Below are positions 38,141-46,839 of a DNA stretch of 50,863 nt, piece after piece. The notes under the pieces were generated by a model, which was given only the letters and a program-made list of their open reading frames with translations, was not told the DNA's origin and searched no databases. Made by a program: the position numbers and the translations under genes. This DNA is from Chloroflexota bacterium (lineage in GTDB: Bacteria > Chloroflexota > UBA4733): positions 1-50,863 of the forward strand of contig JANWJO010000178.1 in assembly GCA_025449435.1 (NCBI GenBank), written 5' to 3'. Each line of letters opens with the position of its first letter. Within the stretch, counting starts at the first letter, position 1.

Positions 38141-39985
38141 ATGAGCGCCCAGAACTTTCGTAATGTCGCCATTATTGCGCACGTCGACCACGGGAAAACG
38201 ACGCTGGTCGACGCCATGCTGAAGCAATCGCACATCTTCCGCGATAACCAGGCGGTCGGTGAGCTCATTATGGATTCTAATGACCTCGAACGCGAGCGCG
38301 GCATTACCATCCTCGCCAAGAACACGGCGATTATGTACCACGATATCAAAATCAACATCATCGACACGCCCGGCCATGCCGACTTTGGCGGCGAGGTCGA
38401 GCGCGTGCTCAATATGGCCGATGGATGCTTGTTGCTGGTCGATGCCGTGGAAGGCCCCATGCCGCAGACGCGCTTTGTGTTGCGCGATGCACTCACGCTG
38501 GGTCTGCGCCCGATCGTGATTATCAACAAGATTGACAGGCCGACCGCTCGCGTGGGCGAGGTGCTGTCGGCTATCCACGACTTGTTTCTGGAGCTTGTCA
38601 CCGACGCCGACCAGCTCGATTTCCCCGTGCTGTATGCCATTGGGCGCAATGGCACGGCGGCGATGGCGCCGGATGACCCACAAACCGACCTCCGTCCGCT
38701 GTTTGAGACCATCGTGCAGTATGTGCCAGCACCGCGCGTGCAACTCGAGGGGCCAGTGCAACTGCTCGTGACCGCGCTGGATTACGACTATCACAAGGGC
38801 AGTATCGCCATAGGTCGCGTCACTCGGGGCACCGTGCGCCGCGGAATGGCCGTGATGCGGCTCGCTCGCACCGGCGGCCAGTCGAGGCACACCATCACCT
38901 ACTTGTTCACACATCTTGGCCTGGAACGCTTGCCAGTAGAGTCCGCCCCTGCTGGCGATATTGTGGCCATTGCTGGCGTAGAAGAGGTAGGGATAGGCGA
39001 CACGATCGCCGATGCCGAGGCGCCGGAGGCGTTACCAGCCATCCTGATTTCCGAGCCAACGGTCGAAATCACTATCGGCGTGAGCACCGCGCCGCTGGCT
39101 GGCAAAGATGGCAAGTTCGTTACGTCGCGCCAACTGCGCTCGCGTCTGTATCGTGAGCTCGCCACCAACGTGGCGTTGCGTGTTGAAGATACGCAGGAGC
39201 CGGACGTGTTCCGCGTATCGGGCCGGGGTGAACTGCACCTGTCCATCCTCATCGAGACCATGCGGCGCGAAGGATACGAGTTTCAGGTCAGCCGGCCGGA
39301 GGTCATTTTCAAGTACGACGACCATGGCAACCGGCTGGAGCCGGTCGAGCACGCCACGGTGGACACCACCGACGATAATGTGGGCGCAGTGGCCGAACTG
39401 CTCAGTCAGCGTAAGGGCAAGATGGTCAACCTGGTGGCGGACGGCCGTGGCAACACCCGGCTGGAATACAGCATTCCCACGCGCGGCCTTATCGGCCTGC
39501 GCAATGCGCTCCTCACGGCCACACGCGGCGAAGCGGTTATCCACTCCTTGTTGAGCGGCCACCAGCCCTACCAGGGCGACCTGCCCAATACGCGCGGCGG
39601 CGCCCTGGTGGCATCGGAAGCCGGCACCGCCGTGACCTACGGCCTCAACAACGCGCAAGCGCGCGGCATCACGTTCATCGAACCCGGCACCGTGGTGTAT
39701 GAGGGGATGGTCGTCGGCATGCAGCCGCGCCAGGGCGACATGGTGATCAACGTGTGCAAGGAAAAGCAGAAGACCAACGTGCGGTCTTCCACCTCCGACT
39801 TCACCATTCAACTCACGCCTGCAACCAAGCTGAGTCTGGAACAGTCGCTCGATTTCCTCGCTCGCGATGAGTTGTTGGAGGTGACACCGAAGTCACTGCG
39901 CTTGCGCAAGCGTTACCTCACCGACAACGAACGCTCCAAGGCGCGGGAGCGCGAGCAACGAGCCAGGGAATTGGCAGCCGTCTAG
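38141..39985 (+). CDS. typA: translational GTPase TypA/BipA
   Basis: 614 aa from ATG 38141, with CGGAG ending 9 nt upstream. BipA is a ribosome-bound GTPase related to EF-G that helps late 50S assembly and stress or cold growth. G1 is AHVDHGKTT, the switch I/G2 region is LERERGITILAKN, G3 is DTPGHADF and G4 is NKIDRP. The C-terminal TypA-specific part includes VNLVADGRGNTRLEYSIPTR and the LTPATKLSLEQSLDFLARDE region. The length is as expected. A stem-loop precedes it. Long frames on the opposite strand are shadows. The next gene (SDR) is 73 nt downstream. Confidence 0.97.
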   Translation: MSAQNFRNVAIIAHVDHGKTTLVDAMLKQSHIFRDNQAVGELIMDSNDLERERGITILAKNTAIMYHDIKINIIDTPGHADFGGEVERVLNMADGCLLLVDAVEGPMPQTRFVLRDALTLGLRPIVIINKIDRPTARVGEVLSAIHDLFLELVTDADQLDFPVLYAIGRNGTAAMAPDDPQTDLRPLFETIVQYVPAPRVQLEGPVQLLVTALDYDYHKGSIAIGRVTRGTVRRGMAVMRLARTGGQSRHTITYLFTHLGLERLPVESAPAGDIVAIAGVEEVGIGDTIADAEAPEALPAILISEPTVEITIGVSTAPLAGKDGKFVTSRQLRSRLYRELATNVALRVEDTQEPDVFRVSGRGELHLSILIETMRREGYEFQVSRPEVIFKYDDHGNRLEPVEHATVDTTDDNVGAVAELLSQRKGKMVNLVADGRGNTRLEYSIPTRGLIGLRNALLTATRGEAVIHSLLSGHQPYQGDLPNTRGGALVASEAGTAVTYGLNNAQARGITFIEPGTVVYEGMVVGMQPRQGDMVINVCKEKQKTNVRSSTSDFTIQLTPATKLSLEQSLDFLARDELLEVTPKSLRLRKRYLTDNERSKAREREQRARELAAV

Positions 39986-40058
39986 CTGCTCCTCACATCC
40001 GGAATGCTATGCTCCGCCCGGCGCGGCGCGTGCCGCCATCACAGCAAGGAAGCGTGGC

Positions 40059-40838
40059 ATGGGGGACCGGGTACAAGGCAAAGTGGCACTGGTCACGGGC
40101 GGCGGTACGGGCATCGGTCGGGCGTGCGCTGAGACGCTCGCACGCGAAGGCGCCGCGATTGTGGTGGCTAACCGCAGCCAGGAAACTGGCCAGGAGACAG
40201 TTCGCCGCATTGAGGCCAGCGGCGGTCGTGCCGTGTTCTGCCAGACTGATGTCAGCCAGGAGGCCGCTTGTGCCCAAGCGGTCCACACCGCCGTGGATGC
40301 CTTTGGCAAACTCGACGTGCTCATCAACAATGCGGGCATCTTTCCCCGCTTCACCCTCGAAGAGACTACGCCCGAGGCGCTGCGTACGATCCTTGGCGTG
40401 AACCTGGAAGGCCCCGTGTACTGTTGTAAGCACGCCATTCCGGAGATGATTCGCGCTGGCGGTGGCAGCATCATCAATGTCGGCTCGATCCACGGCGTAC
40501 AGGGTGCCCGCAACCTTGTGCCCTATGCGGCGTCCAAAGGTGCACTGCTCAACCTGACGAAAACCCTAGCAGCGGCCTACGCCCGTAACCTGATCCGGGT
40601 CAACTATTTGATTCCCGGTTGGGTGATCACCGAAGGTGAACTGCGGGTGCGTGGCGCTGAGGGCCAGGACGAAGCGTGGCTGCACAAGGCCGGAGAGAGC
40701 TTGCCCATGGGACGCATTCAGCTGCCCCAGGATGCCGCCAACCTCGCGCTGTTTCTGGCGAGTGACGAGTCATCGCAGATCAACGGGGCGGTCATCAACA
40801 CCGACGGCGGATCGTCGATGCTGCGCATGCGGGGGTAA
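40059..40838 (+). CDS. short-chain dehydrogenase/reductase (SDR), classical type
   Basis: 259 aa, with AAGGAAG 6 nt upstream of the ATG. Cofactor motif TGGGTGIG (residues 14-21), NNAG motif in LINNAGIFPRF, and catalytic Tyr and Lys in PYAASKGALL. The C-terminal ending INGAVINTDGGSSML is standard. It is similar in layout to sugar and polyol dehydrogenases such as glucose 1-dehydrogenase. The substrate is unknown. It follows typA on the same strand and may have its own promoter. With the sugar-related genes that follow it may be part of the same catabolic region, but it faces the other operon tail to tail. Confidence 0.88.
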   Translation: MGDRVQGKVALVTGGGTGIGRACAETLAREGAAIVVANRSQETGQETVRRIEASGGRAVFCQTDVSQEAACAQAVHTAVDAFGKLDVLINNAGIFPRFTLEETTPEALRTILGVNLEGPVYCCKHAIPEMIRAGGGSIINVGSIHGVQGARNLVPYAASKGALLNLTKTLAAAYARNLIRVNYLIPGWVITEGELRVRGAEGQDEAWLHKAGESLPMGRIQLPQDAANLALFLASDESSQINGAVINTDGGSSMLRMRG

Positions 40839-40848
40839 TAACGGACCC

Positions 40849-40889
40849 CTCCCCCATCCCCTAACCCCCTTCCCCCTGGCGGGAGAGGA
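40849..40889. repeat. C-rich palindrome, copy 2 of a dispersed repeat
   Basis: A C-rich run (CCCCTCCCCCATCCCCTAAC followed by CCCCTTCCCCCTGGCGGGAGAGG in the last 23 nt) lies between two convergent genes. It shares the 16-base core CCCCTGGCGGGAGAGG with 1522-1537. The position suggests a repeat inserted between genes that may also stop transcription. Confidence 0.55.
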
Positions 40890-40902
40890 GAGTTACCGCT
40901 AT

Positions 40903-41640
40903 CTAGCCCCGGCCGACGTACAGCTGGCCCATCGGGAGCACGATAGCCTCCAGGAAATTGATGTTGTCGGGCATGGTGGCCATGGCGACCGCTGCACGGG
41001 CGAGTTCGTCGGGCACCATCATCGGCTCAGCGTCCTGCGTAGTAGCTCCGGAGGAGCGCCGCTCGACGCGTACGTTGCCTGGATGCAAACAGCCACACGT
41101 GACGCCATACTCCCGACCTTCGAGCGCCGTCACTTGCGTGAGGCCCCACAGGCCGTGTTTGCTGGTGCTATACGGACCTGAGCGCGGGCGTACGCGTTGC
41201 GCGGAGATGCTGGCAATGTTGATGATCCGGCCACGCTGTTGCGTCTTCATGATGCGCAGCGCCGACCGCGTGCATAGGAACGGCCCGCGCAAGTTGACGG
41301 CCATCACCTTATCCCAGGCTTCCACAGAAAGCTGATCGAGCGGCCCACCGTCGAAGGCGCCCGCATTGTTTACCAGTAGGTCGAGCCGGTTGAACCGTTG
41401 CATAGCGGCAGCGAATAGGCTCTCCACTTGTTGCTCGTCCGTCACGTCCGTTGGGTGTGCGAGTACCTGGACGCCAAGCGAGGTGAACTCGGTGGCAGCA
41501 TCGTGTAGCTGGCTCGCAGTGCGCCCCGCCAGCACGATGCTCGCCCCCTCTCGAGCTAGCCCACGGGCGATAGCACGGCCGATACCCCGGCCTCCGCCAG
41601 TGACCAGAGCGACTTTGCCGTCCAGTTGACCCATGTTCAC
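40903..41640 (-). CDS. short-chain dehydrogenase/reductase (SDR), classical type
   Basis: 245 aa. Cofactor motif TGGGRGIG (residues 14-21), NNAG in LLVNNAGAFDGGP, and the catalytic Tyr/Lys in RSGPYSTSKHGLWGLT. It lacks the usual long C-terminal extension. It is the third gene of the leftward operon behind the ThDP enzyme and the NIPSNAP gene, with a 37-nt gap, so it probably oxidises or reduces an intermediate of the same pathway. GAAAGGAGCG precedes the ATG. Confidence 0.88.
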   Translation of the reverse strand: MNMGQLDGKVALVTGGGRGIGRAIARGLAREGASIVLAGRTASQLHDAATEFTSLGVQVLAHPTDVTDEQQVESLFAAAMQRFNRLDLLVNNAGAFDGGPLDQLSVEAWDKVMAVNLRGPFLCTRSALRIMKTQQRGRIINIASISAQRVRPRSGPYSTSKHGLWGLTQVTALEGREYGVTCGCLHPGNVRVERRSSGATTQDAEPMMVPDELARAAVAMATMPDNINFLEAIVLPMGQLYVGRG

Positions 41641-41677
41641 CGCTCCTTTCTACCGATACACGCAGCATGAGGTATGG

Positions 41678-42001
41678 CTATGGTTGCGCCGAATACGCCG
41701 TCGCCGTCATCATCGTGTTGATGACGCGCGCGACGATGGGCCCCGACTCTTCGGTCTTGGCCCGCGCCGCCAGCCACTCGGGATCGGTGGAGAATGCTCC
41801 CCAGCGCTTTTCACGGTCGGCCAGGTTCTCCCAAGCCACGATATAGCTCAGACGGTCATTGTGGCCGAACATATCGGTCCAGTAGCCGACGACGCGAATG
41901 CCGTGCTTGTCAAAGAGCTTGGAGGTGATGTTGGCGAAACGATTGTGCAGGGCGGGCATGCGCCCAGGGACGACCTCGTAGATGCGTAGCTCGTAGATCA
42001 A
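41678..42001 (-). CDS. NIPSNAP-family protein
   Basis: 107 aa. The sequence follows the ferredoxin-like dimeric NIPSNAP domain: start MIYELRIYEVVPGRMPALHN, then LFDKHGIRVVGYWT and the Trp-rich strand YIVAWENLADREKRWGAFST. Members occur in operons for sugar and aromatic catabolism, often next to dehydrogenases. No catalytic residue is known for the family. It lies 13 nt after the ThDP-enzyme gene and is thus in its operon. A monooxygenase-like role is possible but unproven. Confidence 0.85.
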   Translation of the reverse strand: MIYELRIYEVVPGRMPALHNRFANITSKLFDKHGIRVVGYWTDMFGHNDRLSYIVAWENLADREKRWGAFSTDPEWLAARAKTEESGPIVARVINTMMTATAYSAQP

Positions 42002-42014
42002 TGAATGCCCTTCT

Positions 42015-43817
42015 CTACTTCATCTGCTCTTCGGCGCGTCCCGCCTCATGCTCGCTGCGCTTACTCGCTAGGCGAGGCGGTACCGGGACGTCCCACCAGC
42101 CAGTCTTGGTCGCGCCGGCCTCAGGATAGTCGCGAGCCACGCTGATTTCCAGCAGGGCGGGCCCGTGGGTTGCTTGGGCGCGCTTGACGGCGTCGCCAAT
42201 GCAGGCGGGGTCATCTATCTTCTCAGCGTGCAGGCCGAAGTTCTTGGCGATCTCAGCGAAGGCCGGCGAGTAGACGCTACCGTCTTTCTTCAGGAAATCG
42301 GTCATAGCCGTGCGGCCGAAGAAGTTGATTTGGCCGCCCTTGATAGAGATCCAGCCAGAGTTATTGAGCACGACGAACAGCACTGGCAGGTCCTGCATCG
42401 CGGCTACGGCCAACTCTTGCATCGTCTGCATAAAGTCACCGTCGCCCGCGATTCCCACCGATTGCCGGTCCGGGTGTGCCAGTTGTGCGCCGATGGCGGC
42501 GGGCACCGTGAACCCCATGGTCGAGAACCCGCCAGAGGTGATGTGTGTGCGCGGTTCGTACACTGGGAAGTCTTGCCGGACGACAGCCTGAACCACTCCC
42601 GCCCCGGTGGAAATAATGGAGCGGCGGTCGAGCGCTGCGCGCAACTCGGCGATGGCCCGATGTTGGGTCATTGGCCGGGTGGGGTCATCCCGCCGGGCCG
42701 CCTTAGAAAGTTCCCACTGGGCTTTGCGGCTCTGGATGTCGGCAAAGTAGGTTGAATCGCGATAGGCCACTGCCTTACCACGCTGGCGCAGCGCATCCAG
42801 CAAATCGGCGAGCGCTGCCTTGGCGTCGCCTTGCAAGGCTACTTCGGCCGGATAGTTCTTGCCGAGTTCGTGGGCGTCGATATCGATCTGGATGAGCTTG
42901 CTCGGTGGAATGCTAAACGTCACGCCGGGACGGTACGAAGATGCCGACCAGTCGGTAAAGCGGCAGCCAACCGAGAGGAGTACGTCAGCCGACGAGGCCA
43001 GTTGGTTGCCACTGGTGGACGCAGTGTCGCCAACACTCCAGCCATTGAGCACGTGGTCCTCGGGAATCGCTCCCTTGCCATTCCAGGTCGTGACGACGGC
43101 GGCCCCCAGATGTTCGGCTACCGCCAGCAGTTCGGCGGCGGCTTCGGCGGTGATGACCCCGCCGCCCGCCACGATGACTGGTCGCTTGGCGGCCGCCAAG
43201 ATAGCGGCGGCGCGCTCGACCAACGTTGCATCGGGGCGCGAACGCCCCGCGTTACGCCGCTCGCATGGATCGGGCACGCTGACATCGCCAGCGTTGGCCT
43301 GGACATCCATCGGCATGTCCAGCAAGACCGGACCTGGCCGGCCGGACAGCATTTCGGCAAAGGCCCGCTGAACGACATACGGAACCATCTCGACCGAGCT
43401 CGGCTGCCACCAGCGCTTGACGATAGGTTCAAATATGCGGGCGTTATTAGCGTCGTGTGTGCGATCGATCTCTTGCAGCACCGTGTGCCCGCGCATGTAC
43501 GTGTGCGTGGAGCCGGTGATGAGCAGCAGCGCAGTGGAATCGGCGTAGGCCGTAGCCACGCCGATCACCGTGTTGGTTGCGCCTGGCCCAATGGACGTGA
43601 ACGCCACCAGGGGCTTGCCGGACGCCCGGTAGTAGCCGTCGGCGAGGTGTGCTGCGCTTTGTTCGTGCATGACGGGGATGAGCTTGATGTGGGGCGCTCG
43701 ATCGATGAGCGCATCGACGAAGGTCCAGATGCCATGCCCGGGAATGCCAGTGGCGTAGGGAACGCCCTCGCGCACCAGATAGTCAGCGAGTACATCAGCG
43801 CCAGTGAGCTGCATCAT
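42015..43817 (-). CDS. thiamine diphosphate-dependent enzyme, acetolactate synthase/IolD-like
   Basis: 600 aa, with GGGAGG 3 nt upstream of the ATG. Three-domain ThDP fold: the catalytic Glu is in MHEQSAAHLADGYYRASG, the central FAD/NAD-like domain is in KRPVIVAGGGVIT, and the ThDP-Mg motif runs from GDGDFMQTMQEL to LNNSGW. The tail (TGWWDVPVPPRL) recalls the WW-containing end of IolD, the trihydroxycyclohexanedione hydrolase of inositol breakdown. The adjacent divergent gene is IolE-like, supporting a cyclitol or similar substrate. Acetolactate synthase, sulfoacetaldehyde acetyltransferase and oxalyl-CoA decarboxylase are other members of the family, so the reaction is not certain. It is first in a three-gene leftward operon. 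Confidence 0.82.
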   Translation of the reverse strand: MMQLTGADVLADYLVREGVPYATGIPGHGIWTFVDALIDRAPHIKLIPVMHEQSAAHLADGYYRASGKPLVAFTSIGPGATNTVIGVATAYADSTALLLITGSTHTYMRGHTVLQEIDRTHDANNARIFEPIVKRWWQPSSVEMVPYVVQRAFAEMLSGRPGPVLLDMPMDVQANAGDVSVPDPCERRNAGRSRPDATLVERAAAILAAAKRPVIVAGGGVITAEAAAELLAVAEHLGAAVVTTWNGKGAIPEDHVLNGWSVGDTASTSGNQLASSADVLLSVGCRFTDWSASSYRPGVTFSIPPSKLIQIDIDAHELGKNYPAEVALQGDAKAALADLLDALRQRGKAVAYRDSTYFADIQSRKAQWELSKAARRDDPTRPMTQHRAIAELRAALDRRSIISTGAGVVQAVVRQDFPVYEPRTHITSGGFSTMGFTVPAAIGAQLAHPDRQSVGIAGDGDFMQTMQELAVAAMQDLPVLFVVLNNSGWISIKGGQINFFGRTAMTDFLKKDGSVYSPAFAEIAKNFGLHAEKIDDPACIGDAVKRAQATHGPALLEISVARDYPEAGATKTGWWDVPVPPRLASKRSEHEAGRAEEQMK

Positions 43818-43829
43818 TGCCTCCCTTAC

Positions 43830-43853
43830 ACGGCGCGCACCAGCGTGCGCCGT
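43830..43853. promoter_or_regulatory. palindrome in the divergent promoter region
   Basis: ACGGCGCGC and GCGTGCGCCGT-side arms pair over nine positions (one G-T) around a 6-nt centre. It sits 13 nt upstream of the ThDP-enzyme ATG and 95 nt upstream of the isomerase ATG. It could be an operator for both genes or a leader hairpin of the leftward operon. Confidence 0.4.
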
Positions 43854-43947
43854 TCTCCAGACATGCGTGGTATCGACATCAATCCTCTGGCTTTGCAGGG
43901 AGTATAGTCAAGGTGACACAAAACTGCGAATGCGTGAAAGGACAGCC

Positions 43948-44850
43948 ATGCGAATCGGAACGGCACCCGTGTCGTGGGGCGTCAACGAACTCAACACCTG
44001 GGATACCGTGTTGCCAGTGAACCGGGTGCTCGATGAGATGGAAGCGTCGGGCTACTTGGGAACGGAGCTCGGCCCCTGGGGCTTCTTACCCGACGACGTA
44101 GCGGGGATGCGCCGCGAACTATCCAAGCGCAACCTGCAACTCATCGGCGGTTTCTGCCCCGTCAAGTTGCACATCCCTAGCGAAGCTGCGCAGCAGCGCG
44201 CTTTTGCCCACGACGTCAGTACCCGTTTGCGCGACCTGGGGTCGCAGGCCCTCGTGCTGGCCGAAGCCGGCGACGATACGCGGCTGCAGCAGGCGGGTCA
44301 GGTGCAGCCGGGCGTGACGCCTATGTTTACTGCAGAGGACTGGCGACGGTTTGCCGACGGCGCCAACGAGGTCGCCGCCGATGCGCGCGCACTAGGACTG
44401 GTGACGGCATTTCATGCGCACGTAGGCACCTACGTGGAAACCGAAGGCGAACTGGAAGAACTGCTCAGCCGGGTGGATGCGTCCCTCGTGGGCGTGTGCA
44501 TCGACTCTGGGCACCTGGCCTACGCCGGCGCCGATCCGGTGGCCATCACCAAGCGGCACCGAGCACGCGTGAAACACGTGCATCTCAAAGATGTGGATGA
44601 GCGCACGCTCGCCCAAGCCCGGCGCGACAAGCTCAGCTTCCGCGAAGCAGTGGGCAAGCGCATCTTTGTACCGCTTGGCACCGGCATGGTTGACTTGCCG
44701 TCCATGTTGCACGAACTTGAAGAAGCCAGCTTCGACGGCTGGCTGGTGGTCGAGCAGGATACGCGCATCCTCACGCCCGAGCAGGAGGGCCAACCGCTGC
44801 GCGATGCCACTACGAGCCGCCAGGAGTTGCGCCGGCTCCTCGGAAGATAA
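43948..44850 (+). CDS. sugar phosphate isomerase/epimerase, IolE-like TIM barrel
   Basis: 300 aa from ATG 43948, with GAAAGGACA upstream; the frame is open to 43804 but that part overlaps the divergent gene. It is a TIM barrel of the xylose isomerase-like family: strand 1 GTAPVSWGVNELNTW, then EMEASGYLGTELGPWGFLPD. Metal ligands are expected at the Glu of LVLAEAGDD, the Asp/His of VGVCIDSGHLAYAG, the His in VKHVHLKDVDE and the Glu in WLVVEQDTR. The N-terminus resembles inosose dehydratase (IolE) more than xylose isomerase. Isomerase, epimerase or dehydratase activity is possible. Confidence 0.82.
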   Translation: MRIGTAPVSWGVNELNTWDTVLPVNRVLDEMEASGYLGTELGPWGFLPDDVAGMRRELSKRNLQLIGGFCPVKLHIPSEAAQQRAFAHDVSTRLRDLGSQALVLAEAGDDTRLQQAGQVQPGVTPMFTAEDWRRFADGANEVAADARALGLVTAFHAHVGTYVETEGELEELLSRVDASLVGVCIDSGHLAYAGADPVAITKRHRARVKHVHLKDVDERTLAQARRDKLSFREAVGKRIFVPLGTGMVDLPSMLHELEEASFDGWLVVEQDTRILTPEQEGQPLRDATTSRQELRRLLGR

Positions 44851-44896
44851 GGCCCTCACTTCGCCCGTTGCGCATAACCACGCGCGCGTCCCTTGT

Positions 44897-44925
44897 TTGA
44901 CAGCCTGCGGTGTAGGACGTAGTAT
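44897..44925 (+). promoter_or_regulatory. sigma-70-type promoter of the regulator/FAH/transport operon
   Basis: A consensus TTGACA (44897-44902) and TAGTAT (44920-44925) are 17 nt apart. The FadR-type regulator starts at 44975, giving a leader of about 45 nt. CATATG overlaps the likely start of transcription. Autoregulation by the first gene product is plausible. Confidence 0.65.
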
Positions 44926-44974
44926 GTCATATGAGTAACGTTGGACCGCAGGGGTGTTGAAAGGCGAGCGGATC

Positions 44975-45811
44975 ATGGGTGCGCCGATGCCGCTGCGCGG
45001 CACCCTCCTGCACGACGCCATCCAAGACCGCATTAAGCGCTACATCATCAGCCGCGAACTCAAACCGGGAGACACCCTGCCGACGGAAAGCCAGCTCGCC
45101 AGCGAACTCGGTGTTAGCCGCACGTCGCTGCGTGAGGCCATGCGTTCGCTGCAGGCATTGGGCGTGGTGAAAACGCGGCACGGCTACGGCACGTTTGTCG
45201 GCCAATCGGCCGTGGGCTGGCTCACCGACGGCCTGGTATTCCGCATCTTGCTCGATGGCAGTGGCGCTCGCCAATCGTTGCGCCAACTGGTGGAAGTGCG
45301 CGAGGCACTCGAAAAGGAGTTCATCGGGCGCGTTGCGCACGTGTCCACCCCAGCACAGCGTCAAGAACTGCATGGACTGTTGAAAGAAATGGCGGTGCAT
45401 GCTGATCGGGAAGAACGGTTCCGGCTCGTAGATATTGCCTTTCACGAAGCGTTGTACCGTCCGTTGGGCAACGCCATGCTGGTGCACTTCATTCATATGT
45501 GCTGGGACGTGTTCCAGGAGGTGAGCGCCGAGCTGAGCGCTTCGCCTCAATTGCTCACCACGGTGGCCGACCACCAACGCATCGTTGACGCTATCGATGC
45601 CGGTGACGCCAACGCGGCAGCTACGGCGATGGTCGCCCATTTCCGTGGCATAAAGAGCCGGCTAGACCTGCCGCTGGAAAGCGAAGGTAGTACACGATTC
45701 CATGATGGGCACCTCTCGGCAACGGGCGGGGCAACCAAGCCTGCGCCGGTTGCCGGGACTGTAGAGGGCTCGCGAGAACCAACACTGGTACAGCAAAGGG
45801 ATGGACTGTGA
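44975..45811 (+). CDS. GntR-type transcriptional regulator, FadR subfamily
   Basis: 278 aa from ATG 44975; an in-frame TTG at 44954 would add seven residues. Winged helix: IQDRIKRYIISRELKPGDTL, recognition helix in LASELGVSRTSLREAMRSL, wing GVVKTRHGYGTFV. The C-terminal FCD ligand domain shows likely metal ligands in DIAFHEALYRPLGN, the His of ADHQRIVDAI and the His of VAHFRGIK. Such regulators sense organic acids or sugar acids. It lies at the head of the operon (stop overlaps the next start as GTGA) and probably controls both it and the divergent catabolic genes. The last ~45 residues are disordered. Confidence 0.92.
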   Translation: MGAPMPLRGTLLHDAIQDRIKRYIISRELKPGDTLPTESQLASELGVSRTSLREAMRSLQALGVVKTRHGYGTFVGQSAVGWLTDGLVFRILLDGSGARQSLRQLVEVREALEKEFIGRVAHVSTPAQRQELHGLLKEMAVHADREERFRLVDIAFHEALYRPLGNAMLVHFIHMCWDVFQEVSAELSASPQLLTTVADHQRIVDAIDAGDANAAATAMVAHFRGIKSRLDLPLESEGSTRFHDGHLSATGGATKPAPVAGTVEGSREPTLVQQRDGL

Positions 45812-46743
45812 AACTCGTTACGTTCCTAGCATCCGATGGCGCCGCCCGGCTTGGCGCGGTGGTAAATGAATCCGTCGTCGATCTGGCAGCCGCTGCGAAA
45901 GCGAGCGCATCGTCAGGAATTGCTGAACTGAGCGACGTACTCCGTTTTCTGGCCGGTGGGCGTGCGGCCCTCGACAGCGCAACGGCTACGGTGGACTGGG
46001 CACTGCGACGCGGTGACCCGGCGCACGTCCTGGCCGGGAGCAGTGTGCGACTGCTGGCACCTATACCTCAGCCACCCAAAATCCTCTGCCTAGCTGGGAA
46101 TTATGCTGCACACTGGCGCGAAGGTGGGGCAGAAGCACCGCCCAAGCCGCGCCACACACCAGAGGTGTTCGTCAAGCCGGTGACCACTATCATCGGGCCA
46201 GGCGCAGCGATCCGGCTGCCCGGGCCCATCTGTACCGCCGTTGACTACGAAGGCGAACTCGCGGTGGTCATCGGGAAGTCGGCCCATCAGGTGCCCGCGG
46301 AACGCGCGCTGACCTATGTGGCTGGCTACGCCAACTTCAACGATATCTCCGGCAGGCGGCTCACCGTCGATGTAAACCGCGAGGCCACAGCACGCACCGG
46401 ATGGTTCGACTGGCTCAACGGCAAGTGGTTCGACACGTTTGGTCCGCTCGGCCCATACCTTGTCCTGGACGAGGTGACCGACCCTCAAGCCTTGGCCATC
46501 GAAACGCGCGTCAACGGCCAGGTGCGGCAGCACGCCACCACTGGCGACATGATCTTTACGGTTGCCGAGACCATTGCCTGGATCACACGCTTTGTTACGT
46601 TGGGGCCCGGCGACATCATCGCGACTGGCACACCGTCTGGCGTTGGCGCGACGACGGGCACCTTTCTCCAAGCCCAGGATGTAGTCGAGGTGGAAGTCGA
46701 GGGCCTGGGCGTGTTGCGCAACACGGTTCAAGCCGCATCATAG
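45808..46743 (+). CDS. fumarylacetoacetate hydrolase family protein (diketo-acid hydrolase-like)
   Basis: 311 aa from GTG 45808, which overlaps the regulator stop by 4 nt. The family signature is ILCLAGNYAAHWREGG and FVKPVTTIIGPGAAIRLP. Metal ligands are in VDYEGELAVVIG and the Asp of NFNDISGR; the catalytic end is FVTLGPGDIIATGTPSGVGA, exactly the family's GTPxGVG loop. Members hydrolyse acylpyruvates, 5-oxopent-3-ene-dioates or 2,4-diketo-3-deoxy sugar acids. Given the sugar-type genes around it, the last is attractive. It is better conserved than the FAH-family protein at 10907. Confidence 0.9.
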   Translation: MKLVTFLASDGAARLGAVVNESVVDLAAAAKASASSGIAELSDVLRFLAGGRAALDSATATVDWALRRGDPAHVLAGSSVRLLAPIPQPPKILCLAGNYAAHWREGGAEAPPKPRHTPEVFVKPVTTIIGPGAAIRLPGPICTAVDYEGELAVVIGKSAHQVPAERALTYVAGYANFNDISGRRLTVDVNREATARTGWFDWLNGKWFDTFGPLGPYLVLDEVTDPQALAIETRVNGQVRQHATTGDMIFTVAETIAWITRFVTLGPGDIIATGTPSGVGATTGTFLQAQDVVEVEVEGLGVLRNTVQAAS

Positions 46744-46775
46744 CAACGAATTGCCATAACAAGCGAGCACACTGT

Positions 46776-46811
46776 GGGGTTTTCAGGCGGAACCGTGCGG
46801 TTCCCGACCCC
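46776..46811 (+). other. short stem-loop between the FAH-family gene and the second binding protein
   Basis: GGAACC (46789-46794) pairs with GGTTCC (46799-46804) across GTGC, flanked by GGGGT (46776-46780) and ACCCC (46807-46811). The stem is short and the outer pair is separated by unequal loops. It may be a processing site. No promoter was recognised in this 96-nt gap. Confidence 0.3.
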
Positions 46812-46839
46812 GAGCAACGTCACGATAAGGAGGATCTAC

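Noticed and set aside
38114..38914. 266-codon frame opposite typA
   Set aside because: Antisense shadow of the conserved GTPase domain.
30073..40905. Shared 13-mer CCGCTATCTAGCC at about 30081 and 40895
   Set aside because: Both copies lie at the stop codons of leftward genes and extend no further; probably chance.
42831..43907. 358-codon frame opposite the ThDP enzyme gene
   Set aside because: Shadow of a well-supported gene; translation has no recognisable domain.
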